Shown: piece after piece, positions 53,578 to 62,501 of the stretch
Position numbering within the stretch: position 1 is the stretch's first letter
Layout of the letters: every line of letters starts with the position of its first letter
Assembly (NCBI GenBank): GCA_032161045.1
Contig: JAVHTH010000001.1
From: Fervidibacter sinensis
Lineage (GTDB): Bacteria > Armatimonadota > Fervidibacteria > Fervidibacterales > Fervidibacteraceae
Strand: one strand, 5' to 3'
Length of the DNA stretch: 64,000 nt
Translations under genes and position numbers: made by a program
Notes under the pieces: generated by a model
Database searches by the model: none
Seen by the model: the letters and a program-made list of their open reading frames with translations, nothing else
Told to the model about the DNA's origin: nothing

Positions 53578-55670
53578 TACCTTCTCATCAATCCCCTCAT
53601 CCCTCCCATCGGTGTTCCCATCATGCCTCTCATGCCGGGACCGCCTGCCATTTGTGGCTGAAGTTGCTGTGGCGTCGCGAACAAAGTGACCACGATTTCG
53701 CCTTCCTTCAAGCCCTTGACAATTTCCGTCATGGTCGTCCCTTGCAGTCCGATTTCAACATACCTGCGTTCAATTTCAGGATGAGGGTTGAGCCGTTTCG
53801 CGACTTCAACATAAGTTTTGCCGTTCTCGTCTTCCTTAATGGCTTCGTTGGGGACGGCGAGCACATTTTCTTTGCGCTCAACTTGGAACTCGCAAGTCGC
53901 GCTCATGCCCGGCTTGAGCCTTTCATCGGGCATGTCAAGTTCAACGAGCACATGGACATAGACGACATTTTGTTCAACGGTTGTTCGCGGGTCAACTCGG
54001 ACGACCTTGCCCTCAAAAATTTCGCCGGGGAAAGCGTCAACGGTGACATCAACTTTCTGTCCAACCCAAACGGAAGCGATGTCAGCCTCCGCAACTTCGG
54101 CGTCAACGAAAACTCTGCTCATATCAGCCAACCGAACAATGGTTGTCCCTTGAGCGAACGCAGACATCCCCGAACTGATAACCGTGCCTTCTTCAACCAA
54201 TTTCTCAATGATGACGCCATCGCGCGGTGCAACAATGACGGTGTCAGCCAACTGGATGCGGGCATTCCTGAGTTGAGCGAGCGCCCTTTGAACTTGCGAC
54301 TTTGCCGTTTTGATGTCAGCCTCGCGAAGTTGAACTTGCTGTGCGTTTGCCAGTGCTTGCTTGTATGCCGCTTCCGCTTGAGCCAAAGCGGCACGGGCAG
54401 CAATAACTTCGGCACGCCTTTGCTCAACTAAAGCCTCATTTGCTTTCGCCGCTTCAAGTTGAGCCTCGGCTTGCTTGAGTGCAGCGAGCGCTGCTTGCAA
54501 CTCTTGTTGCCTCAACTCGTCTTGAATTGCGTTTGCCTTTGCTGCTTCAAGTTGAGCCTTCGCCTGTGCAACTCTCGCTTCCGCCTCTTTCAGCGCCGCT
54601 TGGTGCTCTGCGTCCAGAGTTCGCAATCTCTCCCTTGCGCTGTCAAGTTGAGCCTTTGCCTCAGCGAGGCGAGCCTCTGCGGAGCGAAGGTTTGCTGACA
54701 ACTCTTGCTCAAGGGTTCGCAACTTTTCCGCAGCGGCGTCAAATTGAGCCTTTGCAGCAGCGTATTGGGCTTCGGCAGCGTCAAGTTGGCTTTTTGCGAC
54801 GAAGCCTTGCTCAAACAACTCGCGCTGCCGCTTCAAATTCTTTTCAGCGTTGTCAAGTTGAGCCTTTGCCTGCTCGTAATTGGCTTGAGCCTGAACTTTT
54901 TGTTGAGGGATTGTCGCTTCTTTCAATTGCCGCAAGTTTTCAAGGGCGCTTTGATAAGCGGCTTCTGCTTGCTGAACAGCCGCTTGAACCTGCGCTCGTT
55001 GTTGCGGGATTGTCGCTTCCTTCAACTGCCTCAAACTTTCAAGTGCACTTTGGTATACTGCTTCCGCTTGTTGAATCGCTGTGCGAGTGAGTTCGGGTTG
55101 AGTTTCCGCTTGCTTTTTCGCTTGCTCGTATCTTGCCTTTGCGGCGTTGAGGGATTCTTCCGCTTGCCTAATTTGCGCTTTTGCCTGCAACTCTTGCGCC
55201 TTCAGGCTGCTCTCCGCTTGCAGAAGCCTTGCCCTTGCGGATTCCAGCGCTTGCTTTGCTTCCTCAAGTTGTGCTGGAGTAATTTGCTTTTGCATTTGCC
55301 AGTTCAGCATCGCTTGCTGAACTCGCGCAAGTGCTGCGTCCAAGTCCGCTTGCGCTTGGTCAACGACAGTTTGAGTATCGGTTGGGTCAATGCGAGCGAT
55401 GAGTTGTCCCTTCTTGACATAATCTCCGACCTCAACCGCCATTTGAATGACCTTACCTGCGGCTTTTGACTTAACTTCAACGATTTTGTATGGCTGGATT
55501 GTGCCTGAAGCGGAAACTGTCAAGGTGACGGTTGTCCGCTCAACTTTTGCGGTTTGGATGAAAGGTTGCGAACTTTGGGCTGCCCTGACGCGCCAATACC
55601 CAAAAGCGCCGACACCAATCAAAACTAAAGCACCAACCCAAAGCCAACGCTTTTTGAGCCATCGTCTCAT
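53577..55670 (-). CDS. macA: MacA/HlyD-type periplasmic adaptor with very long coiled coil
   Basis: 697 aa, nearly twice the usual length of MacA. An N-terminal membrane anchor (WLWVGALVLIGVGAFGYW) leads into a biotinyl-lipoyl half (VEVGDYVKKGQLIARID). A coiled coil from about residue 95 to 470 follows, rich in Ala/Gln/Glu with repeated QAEAAYQSALE-LRQLKEATIPQQ and AQAKAQL-type heptads. Then come the second lipoyl half (IVAPRDGVIIEKLVEEGTVISSG), beta-barrel and membrane-proximal domains, and a Met/Gly-rich tail. TolC-like partner 55886-57283 is divergent. The length suggests a long periplasmic reach. The start has GAGGGGAAC. Confidence 0.9.
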   Translation of the reverse strand: MRRWLKKRWLWVGALVLIGVGAFGYWRVRAAQSSQPFIQTAKVERTTVTLTVSASGTIQPYKIVEVKSKAAGKVIQMAVEVGDYVKKGQLIARIDPTDTQTVVDQAQADLDAALARVQQAMLNWQMQKQITPAQLEEAKQALESARARLLQAESSLKAQELQAKAQIRQAEESLNAAKARYEQAKKQAETQPELTRTAIQQAEAVYQSALESLRQLKEATIPQQRAQVQAAVQQAEAAYQSALENLRQLKEATIPQQKVQAQANYEQAKAQLDNAEKNLKRQRELFEQGFVAKSQLDAAEAQYAAAKAQFDAAAEKLRTLEQELSANLRSAEARLAEAKAQLDSARERLRTLDAEHQAALKEAEARVAQAKAQLEAAKANAIQDELRQQELQAALAALKQAEAQLEAAKANEALVEQRRAEVIAARAALAQAEAAYKQALANAQQVQLREADIKTAKSQVQRALAQLRNARIQLADTVIVAPRDGVIIEKLVEEGTVISSGMSAFAQGTTIVRLADMSRVFVDAEVAEADIASVWVGQKVDVTVDAFPGEIFEGKVVRVDPRTTVEQNVVYVHVLVELDMPDERLKPGMSATCEFQVERKENVLAVPNEAIKEDENGKTYVEVAKRLNPHPEIERRYVEIGLQGTTMTEIVKGLKEGEIVVTLFATPQQLQPQMAGGPGMRGMMGTPMGGMRGLMRR

Positions 55671-55885
55671 GGATGTTCCCCTCCAAACGGCATCAATTTT
55701 TGCTTGCCCTCAGGTTAGACGCATCGCCCCCACTTGCGTCACAAAGTTTAGTGGCGTTGACAGGTCTTTGTCCAAATTGTATGGCAGGTGAAACCTGCCC
55801 GAATTTTAGGGGCAGTGAAACCTGCCCGAAAAATTTTGCGGGCGGATGTCATCCGCCCCTGCAGACCTTTTCGGAGGTGGGACGA
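55671..55885. repeat. Divergent macA-tolC gap with three family B palindromes
   Basis: GGCAGGTGAAACCTGCC (55783-55799), GGGGCAGTGAAACCTGCCC (55809-55827) and GGGCGGATGTCATCCGCCCC (55840-55859) in tandem. The tolC Shine-Dalgarno GGAGGTGG follows directly. Confidence 0.75.
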
Positions 55886-57283
55886 ATGCGCCAAGCAGTC
55901 ATTTTGCTCGCGACAATTGCAAGCGCGATTGCAGTCGCTTCGGCACAACAGAAGGTCTTGACTTTGGATGAATGCGTCCGAATCGCTTGGGGCGAACAGC
56001 CGCAAGTTGCCATCGCTGAGAAAAGTTGGCGGCTCGCCGAAGAACGAGTCAAAAGCATCCGAGCCAACTTGTTCCCGCAAATTTCCGCAGGCTACCAGTT
56101 TCGCCGCTACCTTTCAACCCGCATAGGCTTTCAAATTGGTGTCGGGCAAATTCAAGTTCAAGAGCCAGTTGAGTTCAAGGAAACTTCATTGACAGTTTCG
56201 CAATTGCTCTTTGACTCCTTCCAAACGCCATTGCAAATTAGGCAGGCAAAGGCTCAAGCGAACGCATCGTCTCACGCATACGAACGAACCCGCGCCGATA
56301 TCGCTTTGCAAGTCGCACAGCAGTATTTGGAAGTTTTACGGGCGCGCGCTTTGGTCAAGTTGCAAGAGCGAGTTTTAGAACGGGCGAAAAGGTTACTTGA
56401 AGCGGCTGAAGCGGGATACAAGGCTGGAACAGCAGCGAAACTTGATGTCTTGCGGGCGCAAGTTCAGGTCCGAAACGCCGAAGTTGATTTGATCGCAGCC
56501 CAAAATCAAGAGCGAATTGCGATGTTGAACCTACGCAACCTAATGGGCGTCAGTGATGACTTCGTTTTTGACATCGCCGAACCCGTTGAAGAAAGATACG
56601 AACCCCCATCCTTGACAGAATGTTTGGCTCAGGCTTTGAGGCAGCGTCCTGAAGTTCGCGAAGCGGAATGGCAACGCCAAAGCGCCGAAGTGGCTAAGCA
56701 ACTGGCTCGCATCAACGCTCTGCCTGTCGTCAATATCAGCGGCTCATATAACCGCTACCCAAGCACTACACGAATAACCGACAAAGAGTGGGCTATCAAC
56801 TTGATCGTCAGTTACCCGATTTTTGACGGCGGGCGAGTTAGGGCTGAACTTGAGCAGGCTAAGTTGCAAGTTGAGCAATCCGAATTGAACCTTAAGCGAA
56901 CCCTTGACAACATTAGGCTTCAAGTTCAGCAAGCCTACTCCAACTGGCAAAACGCTGTTGAGCGATTGAGCGCGGCACAGGAAGCGGTCAAGGAAGCCAG
57001 CGAAACTGCGAGGCTGACCGAAGAAGCATACAAGGCTGGCGCTGCCAGTTTGCTTGATGTCATCAACGCGCAAGTCGCTTTGGCACAAGCGGAGACGCAA
57101 GAAATTCAGGCTCGCTATGACCTTTACCGAGCCATCTATGCCTTGCGGCATTCGTTGGGCGAAATCAATCGCTACTTTGCGCAAAAATCGGGCGAGAAAC
57201 TGTCAACCCGATTACAAGCCCAGAGAAGCAGTTTGTTCGGGCGTGCCAATTATGACCAAAGTGTCGTTGGGTTGAAGCGTTAA
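55886..57283 (+). CDS. TolC-family outer membrane efflux protein
   Basis: About 465 aa with signal peptide (ILLATIASAIAVASAQ). Two repeats of the TolC type are visible: LTLDECVRIAWGEQPQVAIAEKSW at the start and LTECLAQALRQRPEVREAEWQ near 240. Long amphipathic helices follow (e.g. EQSELNLKRTLDNIRLQVQQAYSNWQNAVERL). ATG 55886 after GGAGGTGG is the start. It pairs with the divergent macA and the ABC ATPase as a tripartite efflux system. Its last 24 codons overlap the RCK gene on the other strand. Confidence 0.9.
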   Translation: MRQAVILLATIASAIAVASAQQKVLTLDECVRIAWGEQPQVAIAEKSWRLAEERVKSIRANLFPQISAGYQFRRYLSTRIGFQIGVGQIQVQEPVEFKETSLTVSQLLFDSFQTPLQIRQAKAQANASSHAYERTRADIALQVAQQYLEVLRARALVKLQERVLERAKRLLEAAEAGYKAGTAAKLDVLRAQVQVRNAEVDLIAAQNQERIAMLNLRNLMGVSDDFVFDIAEPVEERYEPPSLTECLAQALRQRPEVREAEWQRQSAEVAKQLARINALPVVNISGSYNRYPSTTRITDKEWAINLIVSYPIFDGGRVRAELEQAKLQVEQSELNLKRTLDNIRLQVQQAYSNWQNAVERLSAAQEAVKEASETARLTEEAYKAGAASLLDVINAQVALAQAETQEIQARYDLYRAIYALRHSLGEINRYFAQKSGEKLSTRLQAQRSSLFGRANYDQSVVGLKR

Positions 57284-58249
57284 GTCGGACGGTGGATGGT
57301 GAACCAACTCACCACTTGAGCGCCGAAGCAAAATGACAGAAACCGAATGACGGCGCTCAAGTTCACCAACTGTCAAGCCGACTAAAGGGTTTGCTTCGTC
57401 CAAATTGATTTCAGCCACATGGAACAAATGCTCGCCGACATAAAAAGCGTGGGCAATAGTTTGATGGACTGCAGCCGCCACCATTGCAGGGGCAGCAATT
57501 GCAGAAGTTGACAGAGCAACCTGAACGCCCAAGAACTTTTGAGCCCGCTCAGCCAAAGCGTCGCTGAAAAGCCGAACGACGATTCGCAAGTTTGGGTTAA
57601 TTTCGCGTGCAGCCAAAGCGATTTCCAAATTTGTCAAGTCGTTGCCAGTGCAAATGAGCAGGCACCTTGCTCGTTCAATTTGTGCGCTTTTCAAAACTTC
57701 CGTTCGTCGGGCATCATCAACGATGACCGGCACCCCTCTGTCCCTCAGTTTGCGAATTAGGTAAGCACTCTCTTCGTCATCAGCCAAAGTCACAGCGACG
57801 ATTTCCTCGCCAGCGCTCAACAACTCCTCAGCGACCCTATAGCCGACACGCCCGATGCCGACAATGACCGAGTGTTTTCGGAAAGTGCTTGCCATCACTC
57901 TTTGCCACTCCTCTTCGCGGTAACTTTTGGCGAAAAGTAAAATGCCGAAGCGAACGATTGCCTCGGTGAAAATCACGACACCAATGACAGGCACGACAAA
58001 AAATGCTGGACGGGCAAGGCTTGATTGCGGAAAGTCAAGGGTCGGGTTGAGAAAGACGAGCATCAAAGTGGCGTAGACTGCCTCGCCAAAATCAAGGTCC
58101 TTTTCGGGGTAGAAAAACATCAGCCAGAGCGCACCGAGCAAAACGAGGGCGGAGAAAGCGATGAGCGAGTGGCGAAATTGACGAAGCAAAATCCAAGTAT
58201 CACGCCAATACGCTTTCAAAATGTGGCTTTTGCGCTTGCCCCGCTTCAT
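57212..58249 (-). CDS. Two-TM channel-like protein with RCK (TrkA-N/TrkA-C) domain
   Basis: 345 aa. First helix HSLIAFSALVLLGALWLMFFY, a pore region with LNPTLDFPQ where a TVGYG filter would be, second helix ARPAFFVVPVIGVVIFTEAIVRFGILLFA, then RCK-N (VIVGIGRVGYRVAEELLSAGEEIVAV) and RCK-C ending VIIGTPEQTASLGL. The lost filter suggests it is not a classical K+ channel, perhaps a different ion or a regulatory subunit. Stop codon 57212 lies inside the tolC reading frame. Confidence 0.82.
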   Translation of the reverse strand: MKRGKRKSHILKAYWRDTWILLRQFRHSLIAFSALVLLGALWLMFFYPEKDLDFGEAVYATLMLVFLNPTLDFPQSSLARPAFFVVPVIGVVIFTEAIVRFGILLFAKSYREEEWQRVMASTFRKHSVIVGIGRVGYRVAEELLSAGEEIVAVTLADDEESAYLIRKLRDRGVPVIVDDARRTEVLKSAQIERARCLLICTGNDLTNLEIALAAREINPNLRIVVRLFSDALAERAQKFLGVQVALSTSAIAAPAMVAAAVHQTIAHAFYVGEHLFHVAEINLDEANPLVGLTVGELERRHSVSVILLRRSSGELVHHPPSDLTLQPNDTLVIIGTPEQTASLGL

Positions 58250-58264
58250 CCAACTTTCACCACT

Positions 58265-58741
58265 TCAAATTTTGCTCTCAACGCTTTTGGACGAGGCTTT
58301 AAAGTCCATCGCGCTTTGAAATCGCAAGATGTCAATCATCGGCATTTCAGGCGAGCGGGGATTGGGCATAAGGGTTCGGGCTTGTGGGTCAACGACCAAA
58401 TCCAAAAGTTCCAAAACAACTTGCCCAATCAAAGGTTCGTTCGCTTCCTCTTCTACAATCGCGCTGAAAATTTCGGTGCGGTTACAAACTGTCAGGCGGA
58501 TAGGACCGACGACAGAGCGTTCTGCCGTGCGGTTATCGGCGTAACGGACAGTGGTTCGGCGAACTTCTGGGACACCTAATTGGTCAGCGATAGCCTTTGG
58601 GATGACCAACGCTGTCGCCCCTGTGTCCACTAACCCTTCCACTTCAACTGCCCGCACTTGCTCAGGTGGAATTTGCCCTTGTTCCGCCATCCATGCATCA
58701 ATGGCATTTTGTAACAACAACTGCGCCGTTACTCGCCCCAT
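58265..58741 (-). CDS. Retropepsin-like aspartic protease (clan AA)
   Basis: About 158 aa single-domain protease. The active-site motif is LVDTGATALVIP; the second half LELLDLVVDPQARTL matches the clan-AA core. ATG 58741 follows GGAGGGG. There is no signal peptide. It is a dimer-forming bacterial retropepsin-like enzyme, with unknown target. It lies upstream of the RCK gene with a 15-bp gap. Confidence 0.8.
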   Translation of the reverse strand: MGRVTAQLLLQNAIDAWMAEQGQIPPEQVRAVEVEGLVDTGATALVIPKAIADQLGVPEVRRTTVRYADNRTAERSVVGPIRLTVCNRTEIFSAIVEEEANEPLIGQVVLELLDLVVDPQARTLMPNPRSPEMPMIDILRFQSAMDFKASSKSVESKI

Positions 58742-58851
58742 TTCTGTCCCCTCCACCTGCTGTTTTGAACCTACCGTTGAGAGCCTCATGGCACATCACC
58801 TTGCCTCAAAACACTTTGACACATCTCTTGACAGTTCGTTATAACTTCCTC

Positions 58852-60702
58852 TCACTCCCACATGTAGCCCGGTATTGCCTCTTCCGTTCCGTCAGGTAGT
58901 GGGACGATTTTGAAATCCCCGAAAACTGCTGGTGCAACTTTTTGGAGTTCCTTCAAGACAGCGATGGCGACTTTGCGGATTTCAACATCGGCATGGCGGC
59001 TTGCCCTCATCCGAATGAAATGACGCCATGCCCTGAAGTTTCCAGTCATTACCAACGCTGTTTCAGTTGCGTTCGGCAGAACCATTCGCGCTGCTTGACG
59101 AGCCAATTTGCGGCGCAAAGTTTTGTCTTCAACATGAGCGAACTTTTCCCTCAACAACTCGTAAAGTTTCCGGTAAGCCTCTTGGGCTTTCGTTACTGCT
59201 TCTTCAAAAATCTTCATCGCTTCTGGGTCTTCAGCGATGCAATCGGGCACAACAAAGTTGCCCTCGCTTTCGTCAACATAGCGCGTGCTGCGTTGGGAGT
59301 ATGAAAAGTGACGATGCCGAACGATTTCATGCGAGTTACCACACCAAACCGGTTTGCCATTTCTGCGGACATACAAGACTCCCGTTGGTGTCTTCAAGCA
59401 ATACACTTTCCCCCTGTAAAAAACCCAGCCATCATGTCGGTAACCGTTATGGTTAACCAAAGGCGTATTGCATCGCGGTGTTGAGACTGAGACGACAAAA
59501 CAAGGTTTGTTATGACGGACCATCGCTTTGGTCTTCCAAATAGGGTGAACCCCGGCGACGCGGTAGTCTATCCAAATTGATGCACTTAACCCCAACTTGA
59601 GTGCAATCTCTTGAACATCGTCAGCAAGTGTTTTTGAAGTCGTGTAAAATTGGATGTGACCAGTGGCATGGTGCACGGAACCATCACCTGCGATAAGACC
59701 GTCCCAAAGTGCTTTGAGGGCATCGTAGCCTAAATTTTTGACAAGTTTGGGAACACACTTTTCACCATTGGCGTAAGCATGGCGCTCCAACCAGCAGAAT
59801 AGCGGGAGGCTGAAAAACCTGACCTGATAAGTCGTTCTATGCTGGCGAACATTTGGTTGAAATCCCATAGCCTGAACAGTCTCAATCATGTTGCTCAAAA
59901 TTTTGCTGTTGCTTTGCGTAAGCACAATACCGTAACCGCTCCCGCCAGTGTGGTGCAAGTGCCCTTCTGCCAAAAAATAGCCGAGAAACTTTGCAAATGG
60001 GATGGTAGGGAGATACAGCGGACCGTGTGCTTTCTGTCCTTCACCTTTGGTTGAGCGATAGACTGGGGGAATTTCCACAAATGCGGGTGTCTTAGCAATC
60101 CATTTAGCATCGCGCTTGTATTCCACTCGCTTGCCTGCCACTTCCGCTGCAGGAACGAGAACCCAATTTTGCTCACCTCGCATTCTGCTTCTTCTGTCAA
60201 AAAAGCAGACCAGCATCCGATGGTCAGGAGTAACTAACAAGTCAACGGCACGGTTGCAAACCCGATACATTACGCCGTTGTAGTCAAACTCGTAGTAATC
60301 TTCAGGTCGGACATAAATTAGCCTGCCTGTTTCGGGTTCTAAAGTTGCAACTTCATCATGGTCGGACACCTCGGGGAACCGCTTCCATCCAGAATTCGTC
60401 AAAACTTCCGTTTCTTCATCGTAGCAACAAGCCCTGCTTATGCCGCGAATGTAGAAACTTGCTACCGCATGCTCAATCACGCTCATGTGTCCTTGCTCAA
60501 GCAAGTTGGCTATGTATTGCTCGTTGGTTCGCCCTGATGGGTTATGCCATGACGAGTAGCAAGTTCTTCCCGCCGCTTCAATGAGTTGTTGTGGTTCGTT
60601 GTCGGTATCAGTTTGCCAGATGCGGAACTCGTCCAAATCTTCTGGCTTGGAAAAGTGCGTAATGGCGATGAGCCGAACAATAGGCTCGCGAATAAAAGCC
60701 AT
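58852..60702 (-). CDS. thyX: FAD-dependent thymidylate synthase ThyX, intein-interrupted
   Basis: 616 aa precursor, 252 aa after removal of a 364-aa intein. ThyX makes dTMP with FAD and methylene-THF. The extein begins with AFIREPIVRLIAITHFSKPEDL and contains GRTCYSSWHNPSGRT and EHAVASFYIRGISRAC; after the intein comes SHEIVRHRHFSYSQRSTRYVDE with the diagnostic RHR motif. It ends with KIVPLPDGTEEAIPGYMWE. ATG 60702 follows GGAGGG; the upstream in-frame extension is the antisense of the next gene. No ThyA is seen in the window. Confidence 0.95.
   Translation of the reverse strand: MAFIREPIVRLIAITHFSKPEDLDEFRIWQTDTDNEPQQLIEAAGRTCYSSWHNPSGRTNEQYIANLLEQGHMSVIEHAVASFYIRGISRACCYDEETEVLTNSGWKRFPEVSDHDEVATLEPETGRLIYVRPEDYYEFDYNGVMYRVCNRAVDLLVTPDHRMLVCFFDRRSRMRGEQNWVLVPAAEVAGKRVEYKRDAKWIAKTPAFVEIPPVYRSTKGEGQKAHGPLYLPTIPFAKFLGYFLAEGHLHHTGGSGYGIVLTQSNSKILSNMIETVQAMGFQPNVRQHRTTYQVRFFSLPLFCWLERHAYANGEKCVPKLVKNLGYDALKALWDGLIAGDGSVHHATGHIQFYTTSKTLADDVQEIALKLGLSASIWIDYRVAGVHPIWKTKAMVRHNKPCFVVSVSTPRCNTPLVNHNGYRHDGWVFYRGKVYCLKTPTGVLYVRRNGKPVWCGNSHEIVRHRHFSYSQRSTRYVDESEGNFVVPDCIAEDPEAMKIFEEAVTKAQEAYRKLYELLREKFAHVEDKTLRRKLARQAARMVLPNATETALVMTGNFRAWRHFIRMRASRHADVEIRKVAIAVLKELQKVAPAVFGDFKIVPLPDGTEEAIPGYMWE
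59335..60426 (-). mobile_element. Intein with LAGLIDADG homing endonuclease domain in ThyX
   Basis: 364 residues from Cys93 (CYDEETEVLTNSGW) to Asn456 (VWCGN), inserted between SRAC and SHEIVRHR, i.e. directly before the conserved RHR. Block A contains CYDEETEVLT, block B is in VTPDHRM, and the endonuclease has two DOD-like motifs FLGYFLAEGHL and LWDGLIAGDGS. The +1 extein residue is Ser. The penultimate residue is Gly rather than the usual His, an atypical C-terminal block G. The insertion site in the active-site motif is typical of inteins. Confidence 0.92.
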
Positions 60703-60805
60703 CCTCAATCCCTCCGTCATTCTAATTGTGCTGCTGACTGCTACACTCCATTTTGCCATTGGCTTTTCACTATCGGCAAAATTTGTTCGGTAGGTGATGC
60801 GGAGC

Positions 60806-62461
60806 ATGCTTAGCGGAGTCATCGCTTTCATTTTGGGTTTGGTTTTGCGCTGGTGGAAGCGAGGAATTGCTTGTTGGTTTTTACCTATCGCTACCGCTAT
60901 AGCACTCGCGTGTGCTCCCTTTTTCGTTAACTTCAGTTTCAAATTGGCAGCAACGATAGCGCTATTTGTTTTTCTGGCAGGTATCGCTTCTCGGAGAGAG
61001 AAACGGTGGATTCGTGAACTGGGCACAGTCTTGGGTGCATTCATTGTTGCACTGGCAGGTTTAAAGGTTGACAGCATCAAAGTCCCTTTCACAACTCAAT
61101 TCGTTTTTCTCGGAGCGTTTTCCGTACCGTTGACAACCTTGTGGCTTTGGGTTTTCACTGCCTTGTTCCGACCCACAGCGAGGCTCAAGGGGCTAACTTG
61201 GAGCGCTGCGGTTTTGAGTGGATTGACCTTCGTCGTCATCGTGACCATGATGCAAACTCAACCTGAACTTGCACGAACTTTGGCGCTTACCGCTATAGGG
61301 TTTGGGATTGCAATGTGGAACTTACCTGCGGAAGCAGGAGGTGCCGCTTCAATCGGTGCGCTGTTGGCGATGGCGAGCGTTGCAGGTGCATTGAAAAACA
61401 CCGCTTTCCTCATTTTCATCGCCCCAGCGCTGGCTTTGGGCGTGCCGGTGATTGAAGTCACTTACCGCTTGCGAGTGAGGGGGTTCGCTTTGCCGACGCA
61501 AGTTCGGAGTTTGTTTGAATTGCTCACGGCAGAGGGCGTTGACGAAAGGAGAGCCTTTTGGCTCTTGACTGTAAGCCACGCTTACTTGTGCCTTTTGGCG
61601 ATTTTACTCGTTTGGCTTGTGGAAGTCCATTTCACCTTCAAGTTGCTTTTAATGGCTGTTTGGCTTGCTTTCGGTTCGTTCGCTTTTTGGATTGCGATGA
61701 GGTTTAGCGCTCGCAAGGAAGGCAAAGGGATTGTCAACCTGCTCGGTGTTCCGGTCGCTGCTGTGACTATGGAAGAAGCCCTTGACATTTTGGAGCGTTT
61801 CGTTTCCGAGCGCCGCACCCACTTGGTCGTCACATCCGATGCATCTTCAATTGTTCGTGCCCAAGAGGATGAAGAATTTCGCCGCATCGTTCAAAGCGCC
61901 GATTTGGTGACGCCTGATGGAATTGGCGTTGTTTGGGGGGCAAGGCTTCTTGGCTTGCCTGTTTACCAACGAGTTCCCGGCGTTGAGTTGATGGCGAAAC
62001 TGTGTGAAAGGGCTGCTCAAAAAGGTTGGAAAGTTTTCCTGCTTGGTGCAAAACCGGGTGTAGCAGAATTGGCGGCGAAAAACTTGCAAGCCCGCTATCC
62101 CGGTTTGCAAATTGTCGGAACACATCACGGTTACTTCACACCCGAAGAAGAGCCACAGGTCATCGCAAAAATCAAGGCTGCTCAACCTGACATCCTTTTC
62201 GTTGCTTTCGGCATCCCAAAGCAAGAGAAGTGGATTGCCCGCCATGCTGACGAACTGCAAGTTCCGATTTGTATCGGCGTTGGCGGCAGTTTTGATGTTT
62301 ATGCTGGAGTCGTCAAGCGAGCACCTGAATGGGTGCAAAGGCTTTGTCTTGAATGGCTTTACCGAACCGTCAAAGACCCAAGAAGGTTGCCCCGCCTTAA
62401 AGCCATCCCAAAACTGCTTTGGCTGGTCATTAAAGAAGCGTGGTCACGAAAAACAGTTTGA
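60806..62461 (+). CDS. WecA-like membrane domain fused to WecG/TagA glycosyltransferase
   Basis: About 551 aa. The N-terminal 320 residues are a multi-pass region aligning by eye with the second half of GT4 polyprenyl-phosphate sugar-phosphate transferases (VPLTTLWLWVF; GFGIAMWNLPAEAGGAASIGALLAM; LGVPVIEVTYRLRVRG). The catalytic Asp residues (DDxxD, NAxNxxDG, GDSGS) are all replaced. The C-terminal 240 residues are an intact WecG/TagA (GT26) domain: VTPDGIGVVW, FLLGAKPGVAE, FGIPKQEKWIARH and IGVGGSFDVYAG, then RAPEWVQRLCLEWLYR. The start is set at 60806 after AGGTGA; 60797 is possible. Divergent from thyX. Confidence 0.85.
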   Translation: MLSGVIAFILGLVLRWWKRGIACWFLPIATAIALACAPFFVNFSFKLAATIALFVFLAGIASRREKRWIRELGTVLGAFIVALAGLKVDSIKVPFTTQFVFLGAFSVPLTTLWLWVFTALFRPTARLKGLTWSAAVLSGLTFVVIVTMMQTQPELARTLALTAIGFGIAMWNLPAEAGGAASIGALLAMASVAGALKNTAFLIFIAPALALGVPVIEVTYRLRVRGFALPTQVRSLFELLTAEGVDERRAFWLLTVSHAYLCLLAILLVWLVEVHFTFKLLLMAVWLAFGSFAFWIAMRFSARKEGKGIVNLLGVPVAAVTMEEALDILERFVSERRTHLVVTSDASSIVRAQEDEEFRRIVQSADLVTPDGIGVVWGARLLGLPVYQRVPGVELMAKLCERAAQKGWKVFLLGAKPGVAELAAKNLQARYPGLQIVGTHHGYFTPEEEPQVIAKIKAAQPDILFVAFGIPKQEKWIARHADELQVPICIGVGGSFDVYAGVVKRAPEWVQRLCLEWLYRTVKDPRRLPRLKAIPKLLWLVIKEAWSRKTV

Positions 62462-62501
62462 TTTGCACACGCAGCGCCCTCAATCTTATCGGCATCGCCT
62501 T

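Noticed and set aside
60703..61092. Upstream extension of the ThyX frame (about 130 residues)
   Set aside because: It lies antisense to the start of the WecA-like/TagA fusion gene, lacks ThyX similarity and an internal ATG at 60702 has a good GGAGGG site.
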